A stretch of 64,000 bases of DNA, taken from NCBI GenBank assembly GCA_022448365.1, contig JAKVCS010000003.1, positions 186,001 through 250,000 on the forward strand, written 5' to 3'. Under the pieces are notes generated by a model. The model had not been told where the DNA came from. It saw only the letters and a program-made list of their open reading frames with translations, and ran no database searches. This stretch comes from Saccharospirillaceae bacterium (GTDB lineage: Bacteria; Pseudomonadota; Gammaproteobacteria; Pseudomonadales; Oceanobacteraceae). Made by a program: the position numbers and the translations under genes. Position 1 is the stretch's first letter. Each line of letters starts with the position of its first letter. This document shows, in pieces, positions 23,850-31,898 of this stretch.

Positions 23850-23930
23850 ATCGGCGCGCCTTGCAGCACACAAGTTTTTGCTTATTAGCAAAGACTTACA
23901 TCAACAACTTAACAAAAGCATCCAAGCGAA

Positions 23931-25043
23931 ATGACAAAGTTAGCTGACCTTAACCCAGCCACAACAAAAGTTATCGTTGGCATGTCCGGCGGTGTCGACT
24001 CTTCTGTTTCAGCCTATCTCCTGTTGAGGGAAGGCTATCAGGTGGAGGGGTTGTTTATGAAAAACTGGGACGAAGATGACGGCACCGAATACTGTACTGC
24101 CAAAGAGGACCTGAACGACGCTCAACAAGTCTGCGATACTCTGGGCATCAAACTGCACCAGGCCAACTTTGCGGCAGAGTACTGGGACAACGTGTTTGAG
24201 CACTTTCTTGAGGAATACAAGGCTGGGCGCACGCCAAACCCGGATATTCTGTGCAACCGGGAAATCAAGTTCAAAGCATTTCTGGAATACGCCGAGGTGC
24301 TTGGTGCCGACCTTATTGCGACCGGCCACTACGTTCGTCGCGGCGATAACGGTGAAATTACTCAGCTATTGAAAGGTCTGGATAACAATAAAGACCAAAG
24401 TTATTTCCTGCATGCGGTCGGTGGTGCTGAAATTGCCAAGACCCTGTTTCCGGTCGGCGAACTGGAGAAGCCAGAAGTTCGCCGGATTGCTGAAGAAAAC
24501 CAACTGATCACTCACAATAAAAAGGATTCCACCGGGATATGCTTTATTGGTGAGCGCCGCTTTAAAGACTTTCTTCAGCAGTACCTGCCAGCCCAACCCG
24601 GACGCATCGAAACCGAAGATGGAATCGACATTGGCGAACATCAGGGCTTGATGTACCACACACTTGGCCAGCGCCAGGGCCTCGGCATTGGTGGTTTAAA
24701 CGGGTTCTCAGAAGAACCTTGGTTTGTTGCCGACAAAGACCTTGAACGGAACATTTTGATCGCCGTTCAAGGCAAGAACCACCCCCGCTTGTTTAAAGAC
24801 TGGCTGAAGACGTCCGAAATTTATTGGGTCAATGATGAGCCTGACTTGCCACTGCGCTGTAAAGCCAAGGTGCGTTACAGGCAGACTGATCAGGATTGCA
24901 TCATCTACAAAGCAGAGCATGGCTACCGGGTTGTATTTGATCAGCCACAACGAGCGGTTACCCCAGGCCAGTCATTGGTATTATATGACAATGAAGTTTG
25001 TCTGGGCGGTGGCGTCATTGAACAAACCGGCAACGCCAGCTGA
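23931..25043 (+). CDS. mnmA: tRNA 2-thiouridylase MnmA
   Basis: This 370-residue protein has the PP-loop [16 protein letters not shown] (residues about 17-32), the catalytic Cys in [15 protein letters not shown], and the second Cys in [13 protein letters not shown]. It introduces the s2 group of s2U34 in tRNA Lys, Glu and Gln using sulfur from TusE, encoded at 4180. The ATG at 23931 gives the usual length. hflD follows 12 bases downstream. Confidence 0.97.
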   Translation: MTKLADLNPATTKVIVGMSGGVDSSVSAYLLLREGYQVEGLFMKNWDEDDGTEYCTAKEDLNDAQQVCDTLGIKLHQANFAAEYWDNVFEHFLEEYKAGRTPNPDILCNREIKFKAFLEYAEVLGADLIATGHYVRRGDNGEITQLLKGLDNNKDQSYFLHAVGGAEIAKTLFPVGELEKPEVRRIAEENQLITHNKKDSTGICFIGERRFKDFLQQYLPAQPGRIETEDGIDIGEHQGLMYHTLGQRQGLGIGGLNGFSEEPWFVADKDLERNILIAVQGKNHPRLFKDWLKTSEIYWVNDEPDLPLRCKAKVRYRQTDQDCIIYKAEHGYRVVFDQPQRAVTPGQSLVLYDNEVCLGGGVIEQTGNAS

Positions 25044-25055
25044 GAGGCAGAAATA

Positions 25056-25709
25056 ATGAAAGAAAACAACTACACGCCTATGACCCGTAACTATGAGCAG
25101 GCAACCGCTCTTGCTGCAGTTTTCCAGGCTGCCTCTTTGGTGGAACAGCTGGCGCGAACCGGAGATATTCCACAAGAAACTACACAACCACTATTGGAAA
25201 GTTTGTTCACCCAGAATCCCGATCACTTCCACGATATTTATGGCGATGCCAGCACACGCCTGACCATCGGCCTGAGACAGCTACAGGCCATCGCGGGCAA
25301 AGACCCGCAAGGCATCAGTCCAGACGTAACGCGTTACGCCCTGAGTTTGTTGCACCTGGAAAAAAAGCTCAGTAAGGCGCCGGAAATGCTGAATACCCTC
25401 GGCCAGGGTATCCATAATGCAGAACGTCAGGCTGATCACTTTGGCATTACCCATGAGAACACCATTTCTTCACTGGCGGGCCTCTACAAGCAAACACTGA
25501 GCAACCTGAGCTTCCGCATTCGGGTCACTGGCAATCCCAGCTACCTGCAAACAAACCACACAGCCAACCGTGTCCGAACATTGCTACTGGCCGGAATACG
25601 AGCAGCCATGCTATGGCGCCAGGTGGGCGGCAAACGCTGGCACCTGCTGGTCAATCGTGGTCGCTATCTGAAGGCCTGTAATCAATTATTAGAGCCAAAC
25701 ACAAAGTAG
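25056..25709 (+). CDS. hflD: High frequency lysogenization protein HflD homolog
   Basis: This 217-residue all-helical protein with N-terminal EQATALAAVFQAASLVEQLARTG matches HflD. It is membrane-associated and almost always encoded between mnmA and purB. In E. coli it antagonises lambda CII. Here purB is missing, and the STAS/HATPase gene begins only 19 bases after the stop. That next gene could therefore be read from the mnmA-hflD transcript. Confidence 0.93.
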   Translation: MKENNYTPMTRNYEQATALAAVFQAASLVEQLARTGDIPQETTQPLLESLFTQNPDHFHDIYGDASTRLTIGLRQLQAIAGKDPQGISPDVTRYALSLLHLEKKLSKAPEMLNTLGQGIHNAERQADHFGITHENTISSLAGLYKQTLSNLSFRIRVTGNPSYLQTNHTANRVRTLLLAGIRAAMLWRQVGGKRWHLLVNRGRYLKACNQLLEPNTK

Positions 25710-25728
25710 CTAAGGATAGGAAAAGCAA

Positions 25729-26589
25729 ATGGATGGAACCGCCAAATTTGGGCTCGTGAAATTCCCGAACAAATTATGCATTTACTCTCCAGAATACAGA
25801 GAGCACTGCATACTAAACCTTGAATTGATTCGAGTACTTGCGGGCCAGCGTGAACTGATATGGATCGACTTATCTTTAGTTCAAGAAATAACAGCTTCCG
25901 GAGCACTTGCTCTTTTCGCACAAATTACATCCGTTAAAATAAACGAAGCACTAAAAGCTGATATCCATATCATCGGCCCCAAAAACGTCGGCGCAAAACG
26001 ATTATTTCTTAGAAGCGGCCTAACAAAAGCAATCGAAGTTAATGATAAGAAGCAACTAGAGAAGCTTTGGAAGTCTGACTCTAAATTTCAAAGTGGCTTC
26101 AACCCAGATAAACACTTAGAACCAACCTTGGAAAAAATTGAAAATACCATAAGGCTGCCATACAAGTTAAAGGAAGCGATTCAAGAGGCCGTACTCAACA
26201 TAAAACAGCACGCCTATAGTGAGGCTCCAGGTGTCGTGCCCAGATGGTGGCACTACGCCTACACAGATCATTCGAACAACAGGTTCGTATTTGCCATCTG
26301 TGATCGTGGCATTTCTATACCAGGGAAACTTTCCGCGCTACAATTATCTGACGCTGACGCAATTGAAGAAGCAATGAAGCAAGGAGTGTCGAGTACAGGC
26401 GACCCTTGGCGTGGTAAAGGCTCAAATGATATAAAAAAGCCTATACAAACCGCTCAGACAGATAAGCTGCTGGTTCTCAGTCGACTCGGATTGTACGAAT
26501 ATAATCTTGATGCGATCCCTGTAAAGAAAACCATACTCAAGAACCAGTTCAATGGAACATTGATTGCTTGGGATTTTACAATCGAATAA
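25729..26589 (+). CDS. STAS-HATPase fusion, putative partner-switch regulator
   Basis: This 286-residue cytoplasmic protein has residues about 10-110 resembling a STAS (anti-sigma antagonist) domain, with WIDLSLVQEITASGALALFA. Ser57 occupies the place of the phospho-acceptor serine of SpoIIAA-type proteins. Residues about 135-285 form a GHKL ATPase: N-box EAVLNIKQHAY (Glu153, Asn157), G1 box ICDRGISIP, G2 region RGKGSNDI and G3 GTLIAWDF. It thus joins a kinase-like and an antagonist-like domain in one chain. A ribosome site (aaggatagg) precedes the ATG. The DNA is clearly more AT-rich than hflD. No target is visible; function as regulator or sensor is inference. Confidence 0.75.
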   Translation: MDGTAKFGLVKFPNKLCIYSPEYREHCILNLELIRVLAGQRELIWIDLSLVQEITASGALALFAQITSVKINEALKADIHIIGPKNVGAKRLFLRSGLTKAIEVNDKKQLEKLWKSDSKFQSGFNPDKHLEPTLEKIENTIRLPYKLKEAIQEAVLNIKQHAYSEAPGVVPRWWHYAYTDHSNNRFVFAICDRGISIPGKLSALQLSDADAIEEAMKQGVSSTGDPWRGKGSNDIKKPIQTAQTDKLLVLSRLGLYEYNLDAIPVKKTILKNQFNGTLIAWDFTIE

Positions 26590-26602
26590 GGAAATCGCGA
26601 CC

Positions 26603-26935
26603 ATGGGTGTCAACATGAAAATAAATATCGCAGATGACTTCTCCCCATCGCCATTTGGAAGACATGTGAGTGATGGAAAATTCAGCGGAGAAGCTTTCAG
26701 GAATGACGTATTGATTGAAGCCTTCTCTTCTACACAAGAAGAAATCCACATATACCTTGATGGTGTTAAGCGCGGGTTCGGCTCTAGCTTTCTTGAGGAG
26801 TCTTTTGCTGGGCTGCTTAGAAACGGAATTGCTTATTCCGACGTTAAAAACAGACTTATCATTCATACCAAAGATGAGGGCTACAAAAACGAAATTTGGA
26901 GCTACATCGAAGAGGAGAATGAAAGAAGATCTTGA
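26603..26935 (+). CDS. DUF4325 STAS-like protein
   Basis: This 110-residue protein shows the conserved DUF4325 pattern: DDFSPSPFGRHVSDGKFSGE near residue 11-30, then YLDGVKRGFGSSFLEESFAG at 51-70. The FGSSFLEE motif is the family's counterpart of the STAS phosphorylation loop. Members are often encoded next to GHKL ATPases, as here. It probably is the partner of the upstream protein; this is inferred. The start at 26603 has an AAGGAA site upstream. Met5 is an alternative start. Confidence 0.8.
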   Translation: MGVNMKINIADDFSPSPFGRHVSDGKFSGEAFRNDVLIEAFSSTQEEIHIYLDGVKRGFGSSFLEESFAGLLRNGIAYSDVKNRLIIHTKDEGYKNEIWSYIEEENERRS

Positions 26936-26945
26936 GGCTTAAGCC

Positions 26946-27425
26946 ATGGAACAGATACTTGTAAGTACGATTGTTAGTGTAATGGTTTTCCTAGGGTCTG
27001 CCGCAATAGCGTTAATGGGGTGGCAAGTCATCTTTAGGAATGCAAAAAAGCTTGCTTCACGAAATGAGTTATTTAACCGAAAGTCTAGAATCATTGAACA
27101 ACTAAACTCGATTTCAAGCTCAGCACTGCTTTATTGGACCTCCGGAAACTCCTCGACTCTATCCAAGAATTTGCTCCAAACAGAGCTTTTTATCATCCAG
27201 CTAGAGGATCTTAAGAACCAAATTACAAATATTCCGGAATTTTCTGACCTAGACCTAAGCACTGAAACTGCAGCTCTACGGAAATCAATCACACTAGATG
27301 CAGAACAACCCAACTCAGTATCAATTGAAAGAAAACGCGAAAAAATTGCACTTATTATGTCGTGCTCTACTGAAATAAAACAAAAATTAAGAATCGCATT
27401 CGAACACGTGAAAAATGTAGAATAA
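26946..27425 (+). CDS. Small membrane-anchored protein of the STAS/HATPase module
   Basis: This 159-residue protein has one N-terminal transmembrane helix (residues about 5-27, ILVSTIVSVMVFLGSAAIAL) followed by a basic stop-transfer region (RNAKKLASR) and a helical cytoplasmic domain. I do not recognise the family. It starts 10 bases after the DUF4325 gene, so the three genes form one transcript. As the only membrane component it could be the sensor or the effector of the module. It ends 36 bases before the truncated dusA start. Confidence 0.65.
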   Translation: MEQILVSTIVSVMVFLGSAAIALMGWQVIFRNAKKLASRNELFNRKSRIIEQLNSISSSALLYWTSGNSSTLSKNLLQTELFIIQLEDLKNQITNIPEFSDLDLSTETAALRKSITLDAEQPNSVSIERKREKIALIMSCSTEIKQKLRIAFEHVKNVE

Positions 27426-27482
27426 GCAACATCACTCCATAGATTTACTTGCATCCCATACATGCCCCATTTAAAAAAGCTT

Positions 27483-27514
27483 AATCGCCGTTTCAGTACC
27501 GCTCCAATGATGGA
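27483..27514 (+). repeat. attL core (dusA segment)
   Basis: This 32-base segment matches 61023-61054 at 29 of 32 positions (differences at 27491, 27497 and 27506). Both copies begin AATCGCCG and end ATGATGGA and encode RRFSTAPMM in frame. The strand exchange must lie in one of the identical blocks. Confidence 0.85.
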
Positions 27515-27574
27515 TAGGGATGGCACTAAGCATTTTACTACATATATCAATGCGTTAGAGGTCGGCAGGATTTC

Positions 27575-27598
27575 CTGTCGCACTTTTGACGCACGAAA
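27575..27598. promoter_or_regulatory. Candidate left arm-type integrase sites
   Basis: CTGTCGCACTTTT (27575-27587) followed by TTGACGCAC repeats the TGTCGCAC motif found four times in either orientation beside attR. Its position 60 bases inside attL fits an arm-binding site. It is not proven. Confidence 0.45.
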
Positions 27599-27641
27599 AT
27601 GCCGAGGCAATCACTAAAATCAGCCCTGCACTGCCGATAGC

Positions 27642-28010
27642 CTACCGATCACCAGACTCGCCATAGATACCGTCATAACCAACTACTTTCGGTGGTTGGT
27701 TGCTGATCACCTTTTTCTGCGCTGGATCATAAAGGCTAACAGCCATCGCTAACCCTCCGTGCTTTGCCAGGTAACCCATATGACGCTGATCAAATTTCAA
27801 CGAACAATCAGTAAACAAAACCAACCATGACTCATTAGGCTGTACCAGCTCTACAACTGCATCGAACCACGACTCGTCAGCGATACGAAAACCTCCAGTC
27901 ACATAACGCAGGTCTCTTTTCTCACCACTTGGCATTACTACAAACCCCTGATCTTGCCACTTGGCGCGGATTGCCCGTTTTCTGGCGTCGATTTCTTCGG
28001 GAGTCGGCAT
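27642..28010 (-). CDS. Unrecognised phage left-end protein
   Basis: This 122-residue protein is not recognised. It begins with a charged helix (PTPEEIDARKRAIRAKWQDQG), then a mixed alpha/beta region (FDAVVELVQPNESWLVLFTDCSLKF). No membrane segment or known motif is visible. It is divergent from the nuclease-fold gene at 28022 with only 11 bases between the two start codons. Either the promoters overlap the coding regions or one start is downstream of the one given. Confidence 0.55.
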   Translation of the reverse strand: MPTPEEIDARKRAIRAKWQDQGFVVMPSGEKRDLRYVTGGFRIADESWFDAVVELVQPNESWLVLFTDCSLKFDQRHMGYLAKHGGLAMAVSLYDPAQKKVISNQPPKVVGYDGIYGESGDR

Positions 28011-28021
28011 AAACTTTCACC

Positions 28022-28315
28022 ATGGATACAGAATCAGATTATGTTGACCATTACTGCCAGCAATGGAAAGGGCAAATTGAACTTCGCCTGCCAGACAGGA
28101 CGAGGATTGATTGTTTAACAGACACACACGCGATTGAGTTCGATTGGTGCAAGAAGTGGGCAGAGTCAATTGGCCAAGCACTGTACTACAGTGCCAAAAC
28201 CGGCAAAGCTCCAAAAGTGGCGCTTATCTGCAAAGAAGACGAGGCGCGATTTGTACAGCGATTTCAGACCGCCGCCCCGGACATAGAATTTACGGTATTA
28301 CCTACCTCCCCTTGA
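28022..28315 (+). CDS. Small PD-(D/E)XK nuclease-like protein
   Basis: This 97-residue protein shows the layout of the restriction-endonuclease-like fold: Asp30 in TRIDCLTDTHAIEFD, Glu39 and Asp41 in the next strand, Lys44/Lys45, and the helix WAESIGQALYY with Gln52 as motif IV. Proteins of this compact kind are found in phages and plasmids; a DNA-cleaving activity is inference. Whether Glu39/Asp41/Lys44 form a working active site cannot be told by eye. It overlaps the convergent gene 28302-28499 by 14 bases. Confidence 0.6.
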   Translation: MDTESDYVDHYCQQWKGQIELRLPDRTRIDCLTDTHAIEFDWCKKWAESIGQALYYSAKTGKAPKVALICKEDEARFVQRFQTAAPDIEFTVLPTSP

Positions 28316-28499
28316 TTGCACCGACGATTTCGGCCGCCAAATCATCAGACACATACTGACGATCGGCCGAAATCATAGGTAGTTCTGAAGGCACAACGAC
28401 AAACGCATCTTCAGGAATTCGCTGAACCAGCTCGACACGACCCGAGACAACACGAGTGATCCAGCGCTCCGTTGTTAATGTACAAGCCTCCTTATTCAT
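28302..28499 (-). CDS. Unrecognised 65-residue protein
   Basis: Start at the ATG 28499; the upstream TTG at 28517 is less likely. The protein (ERWITRVVSGRVELVQRIPE near the start) has no motif I recognise. It is divergent from the XRE gene at 28711 across a 211-base gap that contains a palindromic operator-like site. Confidence 0.5.
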   Translation of the reverse strand: MNKEACTLTTERWITRVVSGRVELVQRIPEDAFVVVPSELPMISADRQYVSDDLAAEIVGAIKGR

Positions 28500-28641
28500 A
28501 AGACCCAATCCCTTCAATGTAAATTTCTCTTGTCACTAAACACCCAGCCGATTCACAAACAGTCAATACATCCAACTGAGTACGACAAGACTCTAAAAGC
28601 CACAATATAGACATCGCTCCAACTCTCCATTGCCTACAACT

Positions 28642-28656
28642 TAAAGTTTAACTTTA
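28642..28656. promoter_or_regulatory. Palindromic operator-like site
   Basis: TAAAGTTTAACTTTA is a perfect 7-base-arm palindrome around a central T, 55 bases before the XRE gene at 28711. It is a likely binding site for that regulator. Confidence 0.5.
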
Positions 28657-28710
28657 TGTGACGACCTCTTTCTCACACTCATACTTTTCAGTTTTGATCC
28701 TCTGGAAACC

Positions 28711-28926
28711 ATGAGTACAGAATCACTCCGGCAACGCTTTGGCCGCAATACTGCAAAATTCAGAAACCTTTCAGGTATCACGCAGGAGCGGCTCGCAGAG
28801 TTGGTCGATGTTTCTGTAATCACGATCTCAAACATCGAACGAGGCACACAAGGTCCTCGTTTCGATCTTATCGAGTCCATCGCTAAATCACTTTCTATCG
28901 ATCCGTCAGAGCTGTTTACACCCTGA
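28711..28926 (+). CDS. XRE-family regulator (71 aa)
   Basis: The whole protein is one helix-turn-helix domain (RQRFGRNTAKFRNLSGITQERLAELVDVSVITISNIERG). The recognition helix follows VSVITISNIE. It is Cro-sized, with no effector domain. It lies in the phage left-end cassette, away from the main immunity switch at 51.7-53.4 kb. It probably represses the cassette itself. Confidence 0.8.
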   Translation: MSTESLRQRFGRNTAKFRNLSGITQERLAELVDVSVITISNIERGTQGPRFDLIESIAKSLSIDPSELFTP

Positions 28927-28969
28927 CATACTGATAGAAAACGTATTCTAACTAAATAAACGTATCCTC

Positions 28970-29029
28970 GCGTTCAGCCGTGAACGCATAATGTAAAATT
29001 CACGGTTATTGTGTTCATATATGAACACA
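28970..29029. promoter_or_regulatory. Pair of palindromic operators before the second XRE gene
   Basis: Site 1 is GCGTTCAGCCGTGAACGC (28970-28987, 7-base arms). Site 2 is TGTGTTCATATATGAACACA (29010-29029, perfect 20-base palindrome). Both share GTTCA...TGAAC half-sites, so one regulator should bind both. They end 20 bases before the start codon at 29050, which suggests autoregulation. Confidence 0.65.
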
Positions 29030-29049
29030 GAGGTATTTTTAATAACTAA

Positions 29050-29361
29050 ATGATCAATTCCGGCAAGCGCTGGCGAGCGCTCAGGGAATCTCTAAAGATG
29101 GATCAGTTGGAGTTTGCAGGCATGATTGGAACGTCGCGAGCAACAATAAGCAGAGTAGAAAATGATCAGACAACATTGCGTTCTGACCATATCGCTCGTC
29201 TGGAGGAAGAGATAGGAATGCCAGTGCATCAAGCGTTACTGCTTGCGAGCATTCCAAAAGCAGACTGGACAGGCGAATATCTAAAACTAGATGAAAAGAA
29301 GCGGGCCGCAGTTGATGAGATCATCACCGCGACCATTAGTGCGATCAAGACGATAAACTAA
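29050..29361 (+). CDS. XRE-family regulator (103 aa)
   Basis: An N-terminal helix-turn-helix (KRWRALRESLKMDQLEFAGMIGTSRATISRVEND) covers residues about 5-60. A helical tail follows (KLDEKKRAAVDEIITATISAIK), likely for dimerisation. Two palindromes sharing GTTCA half-sites lie immediately upstream. The gene is convergent with the tail-tip gene and overlaps its end by 4 bases. Confidence 0.8.
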   Translation: MINSGKRWRALRESLKMDQLEFAGMIGTSRATISRVENDQTTLRSDHIARLEEEIGMPVHQALLLASIPKADWTGEYLKLDEKKRAAVDEIITATISAIKTIN

Positions 29362-31898
29362 CCGCCCAGCGGCACTGCATCATCAAACTGATACACCTCC
29401 GGCCTGTCTTCTGCAGCAACCAGCGAGGCTTCATGCATACCCTTCGGCTTCATCGTTCGCAGTTTCGCAGGTATTGTCATTCGCTCTGATTCGCCAAACT
29501 GGAAGTAAGGCGGCTCCATCGACCCATTCAGAACCGGCTTAAAATCTAATGGCTCAGATATATTTACGAAGTATTCACTTGGTCCCGGCGTTGCGATCAG
29601 AGACTGGCCCGAACCATCAGGACGGCGAACAAGTATGTGATGAACACCATCACCCCACTGCACCGGCTCGCTCAACTCAAGCAATCGACCATCGACCGCG
29701 ACAACTCGCCCGACTTGCGAAAGCTCAGGCGTGTCCACACCCAGCGCGCAGTAATCGAGCTTGCGACAGTTGAACCCGTCCATTTCCGTCCCGAACTTCC
29801 ATTGAATACGGCGGTACTTATCGACCGCCACCATACGCATCCCCAGCTGATAGGCTTTCGTCCGGTCAGTCACTCCGAACAGCCGAACCTTTTTCAGGTT
29901 GTCACCGGCAACACCGGGCAACTGACAGACAATGGTTTTAGGCTTCCAGGTAATGCTGTCATAGTATTCCACCTCGTAGCCATCCTGCTCATCTTCGTCG
30001 AACATACTGGCATCAAAGCTGAAATCACTGGTGATATTGTCGACCTGAAACTGATGCTTAAAAACGGTCTTTGGCTCATCGCGCACTGGCACCACTTGGC
30101 CAAAATCGATGGTCGGCTCAGAAAAACCAACCTTCAACACCCGCTCAAGCGTTTTCCATAGCGTGGTTTCATTGTCGATCACAGCATCAAAGGTATCGTT
30201 CCGCTGTTTGAATATCTCACGCAAACGCCAGAATTCTCCCAGTGCCAGGGCATCATCACCATGACCGGACTGCTTAACCGCGTAGGCTGCAATATCTGCC
30301 GGATTCCGTGTTGGTAATTCTTGAGACCAGCTGAAATTGCCCGCCCCATCCCTCTGTAGATTGGGTATGCAACCGGTGCCTATCACGCTGAATTTACTCT
30401 CAGCCGCAGACCCTAAACGGTTATCGCCACGAATGGTAACCGCCATCGTCGTCCATGGGTAACTGGCAGCCGTGGGCAATTCTGAGCGCAAGCCAGCCCA
30501 GTCGCATTCATCCTTGTGACCAATACTGATTTCTGACTGAGTAAGACGACGAACTCGAAACTCTGGCTGTGAGCCTTCCGGGAAATGATAGGTCAGCGTA
30601 TACGCCCTCTGATCCAGAGTTGAATCGGAAAAAGTGTGAACCTCCGTTTTAATCGGGGCATCGGGGTTATTGCGATACTCAATCATGACCTTAACGTCAT
30701 GACTGTCTGTGCCACCGCCACCGCTCAGAATGGTCAAACCTTGCGGAAAGCTAAAGTCCAGCCGCGTTTGTGTGGTTCCTTGCTCGCTGGGTGTTGCTGA
30801 AAAGAACCCAAGCCATGCACCATAACTTTGATGCAGCACCCGATACTTTTGAGAAACCCAATTATAGTGATCAGCCTCTGGCCAACCTGCCCAACCGGGC
30901 ACAACATTCCCTGAAATATCACAACGTTCGACTTCGATCCAATGCTCATCTGCCGAATCATTTTGAGCAGTAACCTTATAGAATGCAGAAAACAGAGGAT
31001 CAGCTACTGAAGGAAAATCATAAATTTCAATGATTTTTCCAACATGATTGCCTGGGTAATCGCTGAAAAACTTCACAGTGCCGTTATACAAGTCGCGCAA
31101 CTGCAGGCGTTTGCTGCCAATTACATAAATATGACCCGCCCAACGATTTAGATCAAAATCAGGCCCAAGCAACTCCAGCCCCGACCGGCCATCAGAACCA
31201 CCGACCTCTTTTACCTGATACTCAGAGCGGTGCGCCGGGTGACCGGTCACATTTTCGCCAGGCTGAAAAATTCTATAATCAACAAAATCAGACAGCCGAT
31301 TGACCGGCGTATCCCCGATCAGAATTTTATCTTCTTCGACCTCAACCTTATTGCGCGCAACGCACAACATCAAATTCAGTTCCTGTTGGTGATTCTTCCA
31401 CTCGCGCCGTGGCTGATTCAGGTAATCAGGGATGATTTTATGACGACCCAGCAACAGAGGAACCACCCCCATGAGGCGTGATTTGTTTGCCTGAACGTTT
31501 ACGTCATAAATTGAAGAACCAGCAGGTGCCGTGCTGTTGTAAGTATCAGGTATATTTTGCGCAGCCCTGTATGCATACATAGCCGATATAACACTGATAA
31601 CCAGCATCGTCGCCGTGATTGCCTCTTTCGGCTCATTGAACAGATCGAGAACATCACCGGCATTGAGCGGAATATCCCACTGTTCCTCCCACTGCAAAGG
31701 CTGGCCATTCAGGTTCGCGCTGAACAGCTTTTTGTGTTCATCCTGAAACTGATCGCAGTGGCTCTTAATATAAGATATCAGCGTGGTTGCCGGTGCCACT
31801 TCAATGCGCTCGTGCGCTGCCTGGGTTTTGTCTTTAAAGACCCGGATTACCGCGCAATTGGCGGTATTCGATGCGGCTATTGGTAAGGCCATAGTCAT
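29358..31898 (-). CDS. Tail tip / host-specificity protein (gpJ-like) with gpI-like N-terminus
   Basis: About 846 residues from the ATG at 31898. Residues about 5-90 look like the ubiquitin-like beta-grasp domain of lambda tail assembly protein I (VIRVFKDKTQAAHERIEVAP, NAGDVLDLF). A hydrophobic stretch follows (ITATMLVISVISAMYAYRAA). The rest resembles gpJ-type tip proteins (YDVNVQANKSRLMGVVPLLLGRHKIIPDY; PNLQRDGAGNFSW). It forms the tail tip and probably contacts the receptor. It is the last gene of the late operon and overlaps the NlpC gene by 65 bases. Confidence 0.8.
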   Translation of the reverse strand: MTMALPIAASNTANCAVIRVFKDKTQAAHERIEVAPATTLISYIKSHCDQFQDEHKKLFSANLNGQPLQWEEQWDIPLNAGDVLDLFNEPKEAITATMLVISVISAMYAYRAAQNIPDTYNSTAPAGSSIYDVNVQANKSRLMGVVPLLLGRHKIIPDYLNQPRREWKNHQQELNLMLCVARNKVEVEEDKILIGDTPVNRLSDFVDYRIFQPGENVTGHPAHRSEYQVKEVGGSDGRSGLELLGPDFDLNRWAGHIYVIGSKRLQLRDLYNGTVKFFSDYPGNHVGKIIEIYDFPSVADPLFSAFYKVTAQNDSADEHWIEVERCDISGNVVPGWAGWPEADHYNWVSQKYRVLHQSYGAWLGFFSATPSEQGTTQTRLDFSFPQGLTILSGGGGTDSHDVKVMIEYRNNPDAPIKTEVHTFSDSTLDQRAYTLTYHFPEGSQPEFRVRRLTQSEISIGHKDECDWAGLRSELPTAASYPWTTMAVTIRGDNRLGSAAESKFSVIGTGCIPNLQRDGAGNFSWSQELPTRNPADIAAYAVKQSGHGDDALALGEFWRLREIFKQRNDTFDAVIDNETTLWKTLERVLKVGFSEPTIDFGQVVPVRDEPKTVFKHQFQVDNITSDFSFDASMFDEDEQDGYEVEYYDSITWKPKTIVCQLPGVAGDNLKKVRLFGVTDRTKAYQLGMRMVAVDKYRRIQWKFGTEMDGFNCRKLDYCALGVDTPELSQVGRVVAVDGRLLELSEPVQWGDGVHHILVRRPDGSGQSLIATPGPSEYFVNISEPLDFKPVLNGSMEPPYFQFGESERMTIPAKLRTMKPKGMHEASLVAAEDRPEVYQFDDAVPLGG

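Larger units (their letters stand above)
27462..27617 (+). pseudogene. dusA: Truncated dusA 5' end left by prophage insertion
   Basis: ATG at 27462 opens a 51-codon frame whose first 18 residues, [18 protein letters not shown], are the DusA N-terminus. The frame then enters phage DNA (RDGTKHFTT...) and stops at 27617. This is the original start of the chromosomal dusA. The rest of the gene now begins at 60951 with a different 5' end. Confidence 0.88.

Noticed and set aside
27131-27610. 159-codon minus-strand frame spanning the end of the membrane-protein gene and attL
   Set aside because: It crosses the host-phage junction, which cannot be a native gene, and is antisense to a better-supported gene.
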